This document shows positions 41,593-50,338 of a DNA stretch of 64,000 nt, in pieces. The position numbers and the translations under genes are program-made. Source of the DNA: an uncultured Bacteroides sp. (GTDB lineage: Bacteria; Bacteroidota; Bacteroidia; Bacteroidales; Bacteroidaceae); assembly GCF_910585845.1 (NCBI RefSeq), contig NZ_CAJUHF010000003.1, positions 1-64,000 of the forward strand, given 5' to 3'. Under the pieces are notes generated by a model that was not told the origin of the DNA, made no database searches, and saw nothing but the letters and a program-made list of their open reading frames with translations. The first letter of the stretch is position 1. Each line of letters begins with the position of its first letter.

Positions 41593-44352
41593 ATGAACAG
41601 AGTTGTTGTATTAACGCTTATTTTCATACTGGGGGCATGGGGAAAGGCAGTGGCACAGGATGCCGCTGCCGCTTCTCAACGTGCCAATCAGCAGTATGTG
41701 CTTTTTGAAAGTGAGCGTGATAAAGGAACGAATGTGACCGGCATGTACAGTTACTTGCTGGAGAGTTATGAGAACTTCATGAAGGTGGTTGAGGCACCGG
41801 ACAACGCGCAATATCTGGGAGGTGCCAAGAACCGCTTGCGTGCGATGTATCCTTATCTGCTGAACGGTGCGGTGTATTACTCGGAACAAAAGCAGCCTGC
41901 CAAGGCTTTGGATTTTGCCGCCGCCTATATCGAAATGCCTTGGTTGAAGATATTCCAGAGTGAGCTGTTGCCCAAGGACAACCGCTATGCTTCCGTCGTA
42001 TATTATGCGGGAGTGTCGGCTTATACGTTGCAGAAGTACTCGCAGGCACTGAAATACTTTCGGGAATACCTGAATACAGGGACGGAGACGCAGCAGAAGG
42101 ATTGCTATGTCTACATGAACATGATATACCAGTCGCAGAAGAATTATGCGGAGCAGGAACGTATCCTTGAGCTTGCCATAGCCAAATATCCTGTCTCGCT
42201 CGATTTCCTCTATAACTTGGTGAATGTGCATATTGCCACGAACAATATGGCTAAACTTTTGTCGGCTATCGACCGTATACTTGCGGTAGACCCCAATAAT
42301 GAAAAGGTGTTGCCCATCAAGGCGCGCATCTTGGAACGCCAAGGAAAGAATGTCGAGGCACTCGACATTTACAAACGCCTCTATGCCTTATATCCCGACA
42401 GTTTTGAGTTGCTGACCGGGTTGGCGCGTGTCAACTTCAATGTAGCTACGGAGATTGTGAACAACGGTGCTGCCATTGCCAACGATAATGAATATGCTTT
42501 GGTGCGCCAGCGTGCTTCCGGTTATCTGCTGGATGCCAAAGACCTGTTTCTGAAAATCCTGGAGAAGGAACCTTCTTCAAAGATGTACATGCAGGGATTG
42601 GCAGGCGTATATCAGTACATGGACATGAAGTCGGAATATGAAGTCTTGACAAAGATCATTGCCGACGGCGCTTCGTACACCTTGTTCCCTTCGCGCTTGT
42701 TGGCATACAATGAGGCTTTGAAGAAAGCCGACGGCGTGGCACAGCAACAAGAGAGCATTCCTGTTCCGGTAGAGCCTGCCATGCTGGTGATTCATGTGGA
42801 CTCTTTCATCGACGGTAATAACAATAAGGTGATAGATGCAGGCGAAAGCTTTGCTGTCCAGTTCACGATAGCCAACAACGGACAGGGAGATGCTTATAAC
42901 CTTCGTCTCCGCCTTTCCGAACAACAAGGATATGATGAATATTTCGATGGTCCGCGCGAACTGGATGGAGGAAACATTCCCGCAGGGACTTCCAAGCAAT
43001 ATACGTTCCGTTATCTGGTGAAGAAAGAGATGCCCTCGGCACTGGCCAAGATCAATATCTATGCTTTCGAGGCGAATGGTTTTGATGCGGACCCGTCGGA
43101 ACTGATTGTGAATACGCAGGAATATGCCATGCCGCGTTTGCGCGTTGCCGACCATCAGTTCTTTGCTTCCGAAGGTTCATCCATCACTTTGGGTAAGAAC
43201 GGTAAACTGACACTTGCTTTGCAGAACTACGGTACCAAGACCGCCCATAATGTGAAACTGAACTTCAAGTTGCCGAACAATGTCTTTACAACGGATACGC
43301 CGGAGATGGTGATAGACAGTATTGCACCGGGAGACGTGGCCACCTTGGACTACGGCTTCTTGGTGAACAAACGTTTTGACGGTGACTCTGTTGCCGTGGT
43401 GGTGAATGTAAGTGAAGAATCCCGCTCGTCTTATCTGAGCGAGGCATACAAAGTGAAGGTGGGTGAATATCTGACCGCTTCAAGCACTATCAAGATTGAT
43501 GGTACCGTCCGTAAGGCGGTAGACCTTAAGAATGTTTCCTTGGGACTTACCACCGAGTTGCTGAAAGACATACCGGAAGGTGCTGTAAACCGTCATCGCT
43601 ATGCCTTGATTATAGGTAATGAGGACTACAGCATGACGGGAGCCAATGCAGAAATCAATGTTCCTTATGCTGTGAATGACGCTATGGTGTTCCGTGAATA
43701 CTGCGTGCGTACGTTTGGCGTGCCCGACAAGCAGTTGAAGGTGGTGCCCAACGCTACTGCCGGTATGATGCACGAGCAGTTGGACTGGCTGGTGAACATG
43801 GCAAGCACCGACCCTGAGGCAGAACTGATCTTCTATTACTCCGGTCATGGCAATAATGACGAAGCAACGAAAGAACCCTATCTGCTCCCGGTGGATATCA
43901 CGGGTAAGAACATCCGTCTGGGTATCTCTTTAGGCGAACTGTACAAGCGTCTGGCTACTAATCCGGTGAAGGGCGCTTACGTATTCCTGGATGCCTGCTT
44001 CAGTGGCGGTTATAAGAGTGCTGCTCCGCTGATAGCCCAGAAGGGTGTGCGCGTGGTGCCGAAAGCCGGTTTGCCACAAGGCAATACCTTGAGTTTCTCG
44101 TCAAGTAGCGGTGACCAGACTTCCAGTGTCTATCATGACAAGAAGCAGGGATATTACACCTACTTCCTGGTCAAGTGTATTAAGGATGCGAAAGGAGAGT
44201 TGACCATGCGTGAATTGTTTGAGAAGACCAATGCCGAGGTGAAGAAAGCCACTGCCCTGATCGGCAAGATGCAGGAACCGCAGTATATGGTTTCTCCGAC
44301 CTGGACGGATTGGGCTGACATCCGGTTGAAAACCCCTGTTACAGTAGAATAA
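41593..44352 (+). CDS. Exported caspase-family (C14) protease with TPR and CARDB-like domains
   Basis: A 919-residue protein with a signal peptide (VVVLTLIFILGAWGKAVAQ). Residues about 90-360 are TPR-like helices (AGVSAYTLQKYSQALKYFREYL, NMAKLLSAIDRILAVDPNNEKVLPIKARI). Two Ig-like CARDB-type domains follow, about 390-660 (IDAGESFAVQFTIANNGQGDAYNLRLRLSE). The C-terminal caspase domain (about 670-919) has catalytic H752 in FYYSGHGNND and C802 in FLDACFSGG. Family members cleave after basic or acidic residues; the S1 preference is not deducible. Location is periplasmic or surface, away from the usual cytoplasmic defence caspases. It ends in a strong palindromic terminator. Confidence 0.88.
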   Translation: MNRVVVLTLIFILGAWGKAVAQDAAAASQRANQQYVLFESERDKGTNVTGMYSYLLESYENFMKVVEAPDNAQYLGGAKNRLRAMYPYLLNGAVYYSEQKQPAKALDFAAAYIEMPWLKIFQSELLPKDNRYASVVYYAGVSAYTLQKYSQALKYFREYLNTGTETQQKDCYVYMNMIYQSQKNYAEQERILELAIAKYPVSLDFLYNLVNVHIATNNMAKLLSAIDRILAVDPNNEKVLPIKARILERQGKNVEALDIYKRLYALYPDSFELLTGLARVNFNVATEIVNNGAAIANDNEYALVRQRASGYLLDAKDLFLKILEKEPSSKMYMQGLAGVYQYMDMKSEYEVLTKIIADGASYTLFPSRLLAYNEALKKADGVAQQQESIPVPVEPAMLVIHVDSFIDGNNNKVIDAGESFAVQFTIANNGQGDAYNLRLRLSEQQGYDEYFDGPRELDGGNIPAGTSKQYTFRYLVKKEMPSALAKINIYAFEANGFDADPSELIVNTQEYAMPRLRVADHQFFASEGSSITLGKNGKLTLALQNYGTKTAHNVKLNFKLPNNVFTTDTPEMVIDSIAPGDVATLDYGFLVNKRFDGDSVAVVVNVSEESRSSYLSEAYKVKVGEYLTASSTIKIDGTVRKAVDLKNVSLGLTTELLKDIPEGAVNRHRYALIIGNEDYSMTGANAEINVPYAVNDAMVFREYCVRTFGVPDKQLKVVPNATAGMMHEQLDWLVNMASTDPEAELIFYYSGHGNNDEATKEPYLLPVDITGKNIRLGISLGELYKRLATNPVKGAYVFLDACFSGGYKSAAPLIAQKGVRVVPKAGLPQGNTLSFSSSSGDQTSSVYHDKKQGYYTYFLVKCIKDAKGELTMRELFEKTNAEVKKATALIGKMQEPQYMVSPTWTDWADIRLKTPVTVE

Positions 44353-44375
44353 TAGATGGCCGTTGAGGCTTCCGA

Positions 44376-44422
44376 TTCCCCTCGTGAGATGAATAAATTC
44401 GCCTCACGAGGGGAATTTTTTT
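44376..44422 (+). terminator. Strong terminator built from a 22-bp repeat array
   Basis: TTCCCCTCGTGAG at 44376-44388 pairs perfectly with CTCACGAGGGGAA at 44403-44415 around a 14-nt loop, followed by seven T residues. It ends the caspase-family transcript. Confidence 0.8.
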
Positions 44423-44490
44423 ATCCCGTGAGGCGAATTTATTCATCTCACGGGACCATTTTTTTCGTCTCGTGAGACGGATTTTTTTGT
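44376..44490. repeat. 22-bp array forming a nested palindrome and entering the pit gene
   Basis: Cores GTGAG, ACGAG, GTGAG, ACGGG and GTGAG fall at 44384, 44406, 44428, 44450 and 44472, exactly 22 bp apart. Successive units alternate in orientation: the 26 bases at 44383-44408 are the exact reverse complement of 44427-44452. The array covers the last codons of the phosphate transporter gene. Confidence 0.88.
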
Positions 44491-46730
44491 TCTTCCGTCT
44501 GAAACTTCCGACTGACCTTCATCAGATTAACCGTGTAAGTGACAACGTTTTGCGCTTCCTGTATCATCGTCAGATAGACAATGCTGACCTTGATGCTTCC
44601 GGACTGGCTTTGGATGCGTTTCAGCTCTTCACGTTTCAGGTGCGATAATTGCCCGATCAGTTCGTTGGCTTTCCGCAATTCCTTATCAAATCCTTCGTAA
44701 TCGTTGCTTTCCATCTTGTACCGGCAGACTTGCAGCAAGTAGACGATGTCCTCCGTTACATCCGAGAACTCGCCTTTCTGAATGGCGTCCAACGGCTTGA
44801 AGTTATTGTCTATATGCTCCAGGCATGGCTCACAGAGGCGTCCGATGCTATATACCAGTTCACTGGCAAAGTCGTTGCCCTGATAGTAATAGAGTCCTTT
44901 CTCCAGCACCGTCTTGTTATCCAGGCGGCACATGGCAAGCGTGCCTGTACGTTTCATCTGCTTGACAAATTGCTTTTCGAACTTTACCGCTCCCATGTAG
45001 CGGCGCAGTCCGCGCAGGTTCTCATGTAGGAAGGCAGTGGTGATACGTTCCAGATGCTCTTCCGTGAATGCCAGAATCTTGGCCAGCTCTTCGCGGGTAT
45101 GCTTGCGCAGCAATTCCAATATCTCGGCGTTGTCGCTGCTTTGCATTAATTGCTTGATGGTTTCGTTGCCTTTCTCTTTGGCTTTCCGCTTCTTGTACAT
45201 CACTTGGCTGCGGATCAGTGAGAAGATTGCCATCCCGATCAGTGCGACAATGGCAACTGTACCTCCGAAGTGGATGACCATAGCTACGAAGAAACAGATG
45301 GTGAATGCGGCTCCTGCGGTGATGAACCAGCCTCCTATCACACTCAGTACTCCCGTGATGCGGAATACGGCAGAGTCACGTCCCCAAGCACGGTCGGCAA
45401 GCGATGTACCCATGGCGACCATGAACGTTACGTAAGTCGTAGAGAGCGGCAACTTCAGTGATGTACCCAAGGCAATGAGCAGACCTGCCAGTACAAGGTT
45501 GACCGAAGCACGTACCAGGTCGAATGCCGCCCCGTCGGCGATGATGGCCTCGTCCTTGCGGAAGCGTGTTCCGATCCAGCGCTTAGTGCTTTCGGGCATG
45601 ATTTGCGAGATACCGTTAGACAGGGTCAGGCTGAATCGTACTAACGTACGGGCGATGGGCGTGCTGCCGAAGTTCTCTTCTCCTTCGTCCTGCCGGGCGA
45701 GGTCTACGGAAGTTTTGATTACGTTATGTGCCTTCTTTGAAGTACAGAGCGCGTACACCATGATGGCACCGGCTCCGAAGAGGAAATACCAGGGTGTCTT
45801 GGCGGGTCCGAGGAGCGAAGTCATCAGATAGTTGTCCGGTGAGACGCCTGCGCCGTTGGTGGTGTAATCGATGAATGAAGAGTAACCGGCAAGAGGTACA
45901 CCGATAAAGTTGACAAGGTCGTTGCCGGCAAAAGCGAGTGCCAGTGCGAAGGTTCCTAACAGCACGACAACCTTGAATACATTCACCTTCATCCAATGTA
46001 ATATCTGCATCAGCACGCTGAAGAACAGGAAGCTGCTGCCGATGAGCATTGCCGTGTGGTCGTGTATCCACTGCTTGTTTTCAGCGGTCATGAACGAACT
46101 CTCCTTCAAGCCCTTTATCAGCATGAAGTAGATGATGGATGTGACAGCGACACCCCCGAAGATGGCGATGCTGTATTTCATGTTCTTCTTGTAGTTGAAA
46201 GTGAACACCACACGTGCCAGCCACTGCACCAGGATGCCGAAGAAGAAGGCGATGGCCACGGACAGGAATATACCCATGATGACGGACAGTGCCTTATCGG
46301 TATTGATGAGGTCGCCGAGACCCAGCGTGTCGCTGCCGTTCACCTTGATAAGTGACAGTGCGAAGGTACCTCCCAATAGCTCGAAGACCATTGACACGGT
46401 GGTAGACGTGGGCATGCCCATTGTGTTGAAGACATCCAGTAACACAACGTCCGTCAGCATCACGGCAAGCAGGATGCACATCACTTCGGCGAAGTGGAAA
46501 TGCTGGGGTTGATAGATGCCATGCCGGGCGATATCCATCATGCCGTTGGACAGGGCGGCACCGATAAATACGCCTATGCCGGCAATGAACAGCACGGTCT
46601 TGAACGAGGCAGCTTTTGCACCGACCGAAGACTGGAGGAAGTTGACAGCGTCATTGCTGACCCCTACGACGAGATCGAACATCGCAAGGACAAACAGGAA
46701 GATGACAATACATAAATAAATAGTTTCCAT
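44448..46730 (-). CDS. Inorganic phosphate transporter (Pit/PHO4 family) fused to a PhoU-like domain
   Basis: A 760-residue protein. The membrane part (about 1-510) has the duplicated PHO4 signatures: LVVGVSNDAVNFLQSSVGAKAASFK near the N-terminus and ALAFAGNDLVNFIGVPLAGY near residue 270. It imports phosphate with protons or sodium. From about 540 a cytoplasmic four-helix PhoU-like domain follows (ITTAFLHENLRGLRRYMGAVKFEKQFVKQM, LCEPCLEHIDNNFKPLD), which in separate form regulates phosphate uptake. The last residues KNPSHETKKMVP are encoded by the 22-bp repeat array. It lies next to and codirectional with polyphosphate kinase, consistent with phosphate storage. Confidence 0.9.
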   Translation of the reverse strand: METIYLCIVIFLFVLAMFDLVVGVSNDAVNFLQSSVGAKAASFKTVLFIAGIGVFIGAALSNGMMDIARHGIYQPQHFHFAEVMCILLAVMLTDVVLLDVFNTMGMPTSTTVSMVFELLGGTFALSLIKVNGSDTLGLGDLINTDKALSVIMGIFLSVAIAFFFGILVQWLARVVFTFNYKKNMKYSIAIFGGVAVTSIIYFMLIKGLKESSFMTAENKQWIHDHTAMLIGSSFLFFSVLMQILHWMKVNVFKVVVLLGTFALALAFAGNDLVNFIGVPLAGYSSFIDYTTNGAGVSPDNYLMTSLLGPAKTPWYFLFGAGAIMVYALCTSKKAHNVIKTSVDLARQDEGEENFGSTPIARTLVRFSLTLSNGISQIMPESTKRWIGTRFRKDEAIIADGAAFDLVRASVNLVLAGLLIALGTSLKLPLSTTYVTFMVAMGTSLADRAWGRDSAVFRITGVLSVIGGWFITAGAAFTICFFVAMVIHFGGTVAIVALIGMAIFSLIRSQVMYKKRKAKEKGNETIKQLMQSSDNAEILELLRKHTREELAKILAFTEEHLERITTAFLHENLRGLRRYMGAVKFEKQFVKQMKRTGTLAMCRLDNKTVLEKGLYYYQGNDFASELVYSIGRLCEPCLEHIDNNFKPLDAIQKGEFSDVTEDIVYLLQVCRYKMESNDYEGFDKELRKANELIGQLSHLKREELKRIQSQSGSIKVSIVYLTMIQEAQNVVTYTVNLMKVSRKFQTEEQKNPSHETKKMVP

Positions 46731-46868
46731 AATGATGTATTTTGTTTCTTTGCCGCAAAGGAACGGAAACTGTGTTGCAGCGAAATGACATACATATTAC
46801 AGAAATATTACAATATGCCTGGAAGAAGGCGCGTAGAATAGCGCAAAGGCATGTGCGGGCGGCGCGGT

Positions 46869-48932
46869 TCATCGCTGGTCCTGTATCTTCCGGCTGAGAT
46901 ATTCGTAGAACGTATATTGCGACCGTATCTGCTCTTCCTGCGGATGGGGCGACTTCCAGCAGTTGCGCAGATGCTCGTCCACAAAGCAGGCCTTCCGCTT
47001 GTCGGCAAGCTGGATGGAAAGCATGTCGAACAGCTCTTGCCTCAATTCTGCATCCAGGATAGGGGTGACGGCTTCGATGCGGCGATACAGGTTACGGCGC
47101 ATCCAGTCGGGCGAGCCGAGGAAGAGTTTGGGATTACCGCCGTTACCGAAGTACCAGATGCGGGCGTGCTCCAGGAACGTGTCTACGATGCGCGTCACGC
47201 GGATGTTGCGACTGTATTCTTGTCCCGGTATCAGGCAGCAGATGCCGCGGACAATCAAGTCGATCTGTACGCCTGCCTCCGATGCCTCATACAGGCGGTC
47301 GATCATGGCAGGGTCTTGCAGCGCATTCATCTTCAGGATGATGCGCCCCCCTTTTCCTTTCTTTGCTAACTCTATCTCGTGGTCGATGAGGCGGTTAAGC
47401 TCCGGTATCAGGTTGAAGCGTGCCACCAACAGGCGGCGGAACACCGGATTCTGTTTCCCCCGTAAGGTGCGGAATAGGTTGTTCAGGTCGTTGACCAGTA
47501 CGGGGTTGGACGTGAACAGTCCGCTGTCGGCATAGAGCGTGGCGGTTTTCTCGTTGAAGTTTCCGGTGCTGATGTAGGCATAGCTTGTTAGTTTCTTGCC
47601 CTCCTTGCTGCGACACAAGACGAGAGCCACCTTGGCGTGCACTTTCAGTTTGGGGATGCTATAGATGATGTTGATGCCCGAAGCCTTCATCATTTCGGCG
47701 GTGGCAAGGTTGTTCTCTTCGTCGAAGCGGGCTTTCAGTTCTACGAAGACGGTCACTTTCTTTCCGTTCTGTGCGGCGGCTATCAGGGTGTTGATTACGG
47801 CGGAGTTTTCCGCCACGCGGTATTGGGTGACCATGATTTCGCGCACTTCGGGGGTGTGTACGGCTTCGTACAGGAAGTGGATGAAATGCCCGAAAGAGTG
47901 GTAAGGATAGTGCAACAGCAGGTCCCTCCTCTCCACATACTGGAAGATGGATTCACGTTCGTTGAGGCAAGTCAGCTTCATGGGTTGCGGCTTGCGTATG
48001 GAGGGGATGTTGGGGTTCGGGTTGGGCAGATGGCGCAAGTCCTCTAAGTTGAGGTGCTTGTCGCCGGGCACCAGCTCGCGGCGGTCTATATGGAAGGCGT
48101 CCACCAGAAAGTCGAGGAAGTCCTGCGGCATGGCGCGGTCGTACACGAAGCGGCACACATTGCCTATCTTGCGCTTCTTCACTTTGGTCTTCACCTGCTC
48201 GATGATTTCGGACGTGTTGGCAGCATCGTCTATCAGTATGTCCGCATCGCGCGAAATCTTGATGGAATAGCTGCAATCCACCTCATACCCCGGAAAGATA
48301 GTGTCGATATTTGCTTTGATGATGTCTTCGATGAACATCAGGTAATAGTTCCCTCCCACCTTCGGCAGTTCGATGAAGCGGGGCACCTTGCTGTAGGGCT
48401 GCTTCATGACGAAGTATTGGGGGGCGGCATCCTTCTCTGCCTTGGGATATAGCCGGACGGCGAGATAGAGGCGGTTGTCCCGCAGGAAAGAGACAATCCT
48501 GTCCTTGGAGACGGGGACGGGTTGCAGGTAGGGGAAGATCTCTTCCCAGAAGAAGCGTCGCACGAAGTCGTGATGGAACGGTTCGACGTTGCGGCTCTGA
48601 TAGAAGATGATGTGGTCCTTCTTCAGGGCAGGCAGTATCTGCTGCTCGTAGATACGGATACGTTCTTCCAGCTGGCGGTTTACTTCCCGATTGATGGCGT
48701 CCACCAGTTCTACGGCGGACTGCACGGTCTCTTCGTCGCTTTGTGCGGCTCCGGTGGCGATAGCGCGGTGGTCCGCCACGCGTATTTTATAAAATTCCTC
48801 CAGATTGGACGAATAGATGGAAATGAAGTTAATCCGTTCATATAGAGGCAGGCTGTTGTCTTCTGCTTCCAGCAGTACGCGATAGTTGAACGACAGCCAA
48901 CTGATGTCCCGTTTGAAATATCTGTTCTCCAT
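46869..48932 (-). CDS. ppk1: Polyphosphate kinase 1
   Basis: A 687-residue enzyme that polymerises the gamma phosphate of ATP into polyphosphate, reversibly. The start MENRYFKRDISWLSFNYRVL is the usual PPK1 beginning; a start ten codons upstream is less likely. N-terminal helical domain about 1-105; H domain to about 310 with FIELPKVGGNYYLMFIEDII. The catalytic C1/C2 domains hold NIIYSIPKLKVHAKVALVL (the phosphorylated His), YISTGNFNEKTATLYAD and LYEASEAGVQIDLIVRGICCL. It is followed by the Pit-PhoU gene, giving a phosphate import/storage pair. The YfcE-type gene is divergent. Confidence 0.95.
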   Translation of the reverse strand: MENRYFKRDISWLSFNYRVLLEAEDNSLPLYERINFISIYSSNLEEFYKIRVADHRAIATGAAQSDEETVQSAVELVDAINREVNRQLEERIRIYEQQILPALKKDHIIFYQSRNVEPFHHDFVRRFFWEEIFPYLQPVPVSKDRIVSFLRDNRLYLAVRLYPKAEKDAAPQYFVMKQPYSKVPRFIELPKVGGNYYLMFIEDIIKANIDTIFPGYEVDCSYSIKISRDADILIDDAANTSEIIEQVKTKVKKRKIGNVCRFVYDRAMPQDFLDFLVDAFHIDRRELVPGDKHLNLEDLRHLPNPNPNIPSIRKPQPMKLTCLNERESIFQYVERRDLLLHYPYHSFGHFIHFLYEAVHTPEVREIMVTQYRVAENSAVINTLIAAAQNGKKVTVFVELKARFDEENNLATAEMMKASGINIIYSIPKLKVHAKVALVLCRSKEGKKLTSYAYISTGNFNEKTATLYADSGLFTSNPVLVNDLNNLFRTLRGKQNPVFRRLLVARFNLIPELNRLIDHEIELAKKGKGGRIILKMNALQDPAMIDRLYEASEAGVQIDLIVRGICCLIPGQEYSRNIRVTRIVDTFLEHARIWYFGNGGNPKLFLGSPDWMRRNLYRRIEAVTPILDAELRQELFDMLSIQLADKRKACFVDEHLRNCWKSPHPQEEQIRSQYTFYEYLSRKIQDQR

Positions 48933-48969
48933 ACTTTCTTCTGTTGACAAAGATTTCCCCAAATATAGC

Positions 48970-48978
48970 TACCTTTGC
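48970..48978 (+). promoter_or_regulatory. Bacteroides -7 element for the YfcE-type gene
   Basis: TACCTTTGC fits TAnnTTTG and lies 20 bp before the ATG at 48998, within the 65-bp divergent gap after ppk1. Confidence 0.6.
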
Positions 48979-48997
48979 AGAAATAAGCAAAAGAAAG

Positions 48998-49489
48998 ATG
49001 ACAAAAATTGGTTTATTATCCGATACGCACGGATATTGGGACGAGAAGTACCTGAAATATTTTGAGTCGTGCGATGAAATCTGGCATGCCGGAGACATCG
49101 GTTCGATGGAGGTGGTGCAGAAATTGGCGGCGTTCCGCACGCTGCGTGCCGTGTATGGCAATATAGACGGGCAGGACATCCGTACCCTCTATCCTCAAAC
49201 CAACCGTTTCACCGTGGATGGTGCCGAAGTGCTGATGAAGCATATCGGGGGCTATCCCGGCAACTATGATCCCTCTATCCGTGGAAGCATCCTGGTGCGT
49301 CCGCCCAAGCTCTTCATCAGCGGACATTCCCACATTCTGAAAGTGAAATATGACAAGACCTTGGATATGCTCCATATCAATCCGGGTGCGGCAGGGCTGT
49401 TCGGTTTTCACAAAGTGCGCACGATGGTGCGCTTCGTCATAGACAACGGGACTTTCAAAGACCTTGAGGTGATAGAGCTGGCAGGGTAA
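48998..49489 (+). CDS. YfcE/MJ0936-type metallophosphoesterase
   Basis: A 163-residue phosphodiesterase; start MTKIGLLSDTHGYWDE. An earlier in-frame start would remove the -7 element from the leader and is rejected. Metal-binding motifs: LSDTHG (D-x-H), IWHAGDIGS (GD), VYGNIDGQD (GN-D), then GHSH (ISGHSHILKVKYD) and NPGAAG. Family members hydrolyse phosphodiesters with Mn or Ni; the natural substrate is often unknown. The small single-domain form has no signal peptide, so it is cytoplasmic. Confidence 0.9.
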   Translation: MTKIGLLSDTHGYWDEKYLKYFESCDEIWHAGDIGSMEVVQKLAAFRTLRAVYGNIDGQDIRTLYPQTNRFTVDGAEVLMKHIGGYPGNYDPSIRGSILVRPPKLFISGHSHILKVKYDKTLDMLHINPGAAGLFGFHKVRTMVRFVIDNGTFKDLEVIELAG

Positions 49490-49576
49490 CTCTTCTTTTG
49501 GAATCGTTTAACCTCGTATAGCAAGGGGATATGACTCCCTTTGCTAAGTTGTTTCGTATGCCTTGCAAAGATGATT

Positions 49577-49755
49577 CACTCAGGATGAAAAGTTCATCTC
49601 GCGGCGCGAGATACAAATCTCAGCCCGCGAGATGTATATCCCGGCTGCTGAGATATACATCTCGCGCCGCGAGATGAGCTTTCTTCCTTGAGTGAAACAG
49701 TTTTTTATGCTGAGTGAAATGGTTTCTTTCCCTGAGTGAAACTATTTCATAAGCC
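49577..49755. repeat. 21- then 22-bp period intergenic array with palindromic units
   Basis: Four ATCTCGCG-type units start at 49596, 49617, 49638 and 49659 (21 bp apart); 19-base arms at 49594-49612 and 49659-49677 are exact reverse complements. Three TGAGTGAAA units follow at 49689, 49711 and 49733 (22 bp apart). The array lies between the phosphoesterase gene and a decayed gene region. Confidence 0.85.
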
Positions 49756-49775
49756 ATGTCTATTTACCTCTTGGT

Positions 49776-50183
49776 ATGAGTGCGTGTCTGTTGTTAATAT
49801 TATGTAAAGATGACCTTATTAGCAAAGAACTAGTAGACTATGAAGTGACAATGTTTAGAGTATTGGATGGCAGTCAGCCGGAGTCAATACTAAAAAAATG
49901 GATACTTTATTACGATAGTAGCGGTGGTTCAGATTATAATGGTGGATGTGTTGATGGTGATTTCTTCTATTGTAAATAATCCGTTGGCGGAATTCAAATA
50001 TTACTCTTATTGCTTTGCCAAAGAATGCTACGGTAAAACCACCATGTACAACTCCAACATGGTGCTCTATTGAACCGCTATGCCGATACCGAAATGGTGA
50101 AGAAAGCCATAGGCGATACGTAACTGCACAAGGTTGTGGTGGTATATAAGGGGATGGAGATGGTGGTGTGCGAAGAGGTTTAA
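49776..50183 (+). pseudogene. Decayed gene of unknown family
   Basis: A short open stretch from an ATG at 49776 ends at 49979. Beyond it, alternative frames give protein-like pieces: AKECYGKTTMYNSNMVLY, then after a frame change NRYADTEMVKKAIGDT, an in-frame TAA, and LHKVVVVYKGMEMVVCEEV. The pattern of one stop and at least one frameshift in otherwise coherent text suggests a degraded gene. The family is not recognised, and the 5' part may be unrelated. Confidence 0.35.
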
Positions 50184-50214
50184 GTCGGAACTTCAATAAA
50201 ATAGTTTAATTTAT

Positions 50215-50246
50215 TTTGTACTGCGTCCGGTTTGCTTTATCTTTGC
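50215..50246 (+). promoter_or_regulatory. Full Bacteroides promoter for rfbA-rfbB
   Basis: TTTG at 50215-50218 and TATCTTTGC at 50238-50246 are separated by 19 bp, an exact match to the TTTG-N19-TAnnTTTG promoter. The rfbA start follows at 50339, leaving a leader of nearly 90 bases. Confidence 0.8.
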
Positions 50247-50338
50247 AACTTGAATAGCAAGTTAGAGCCGTGGGGCTTCGTCCTCCTTCTTATTTTATTC
50301 TCCATTTTTTGAAATATTACCGAAAAAAGAACTGAAAT

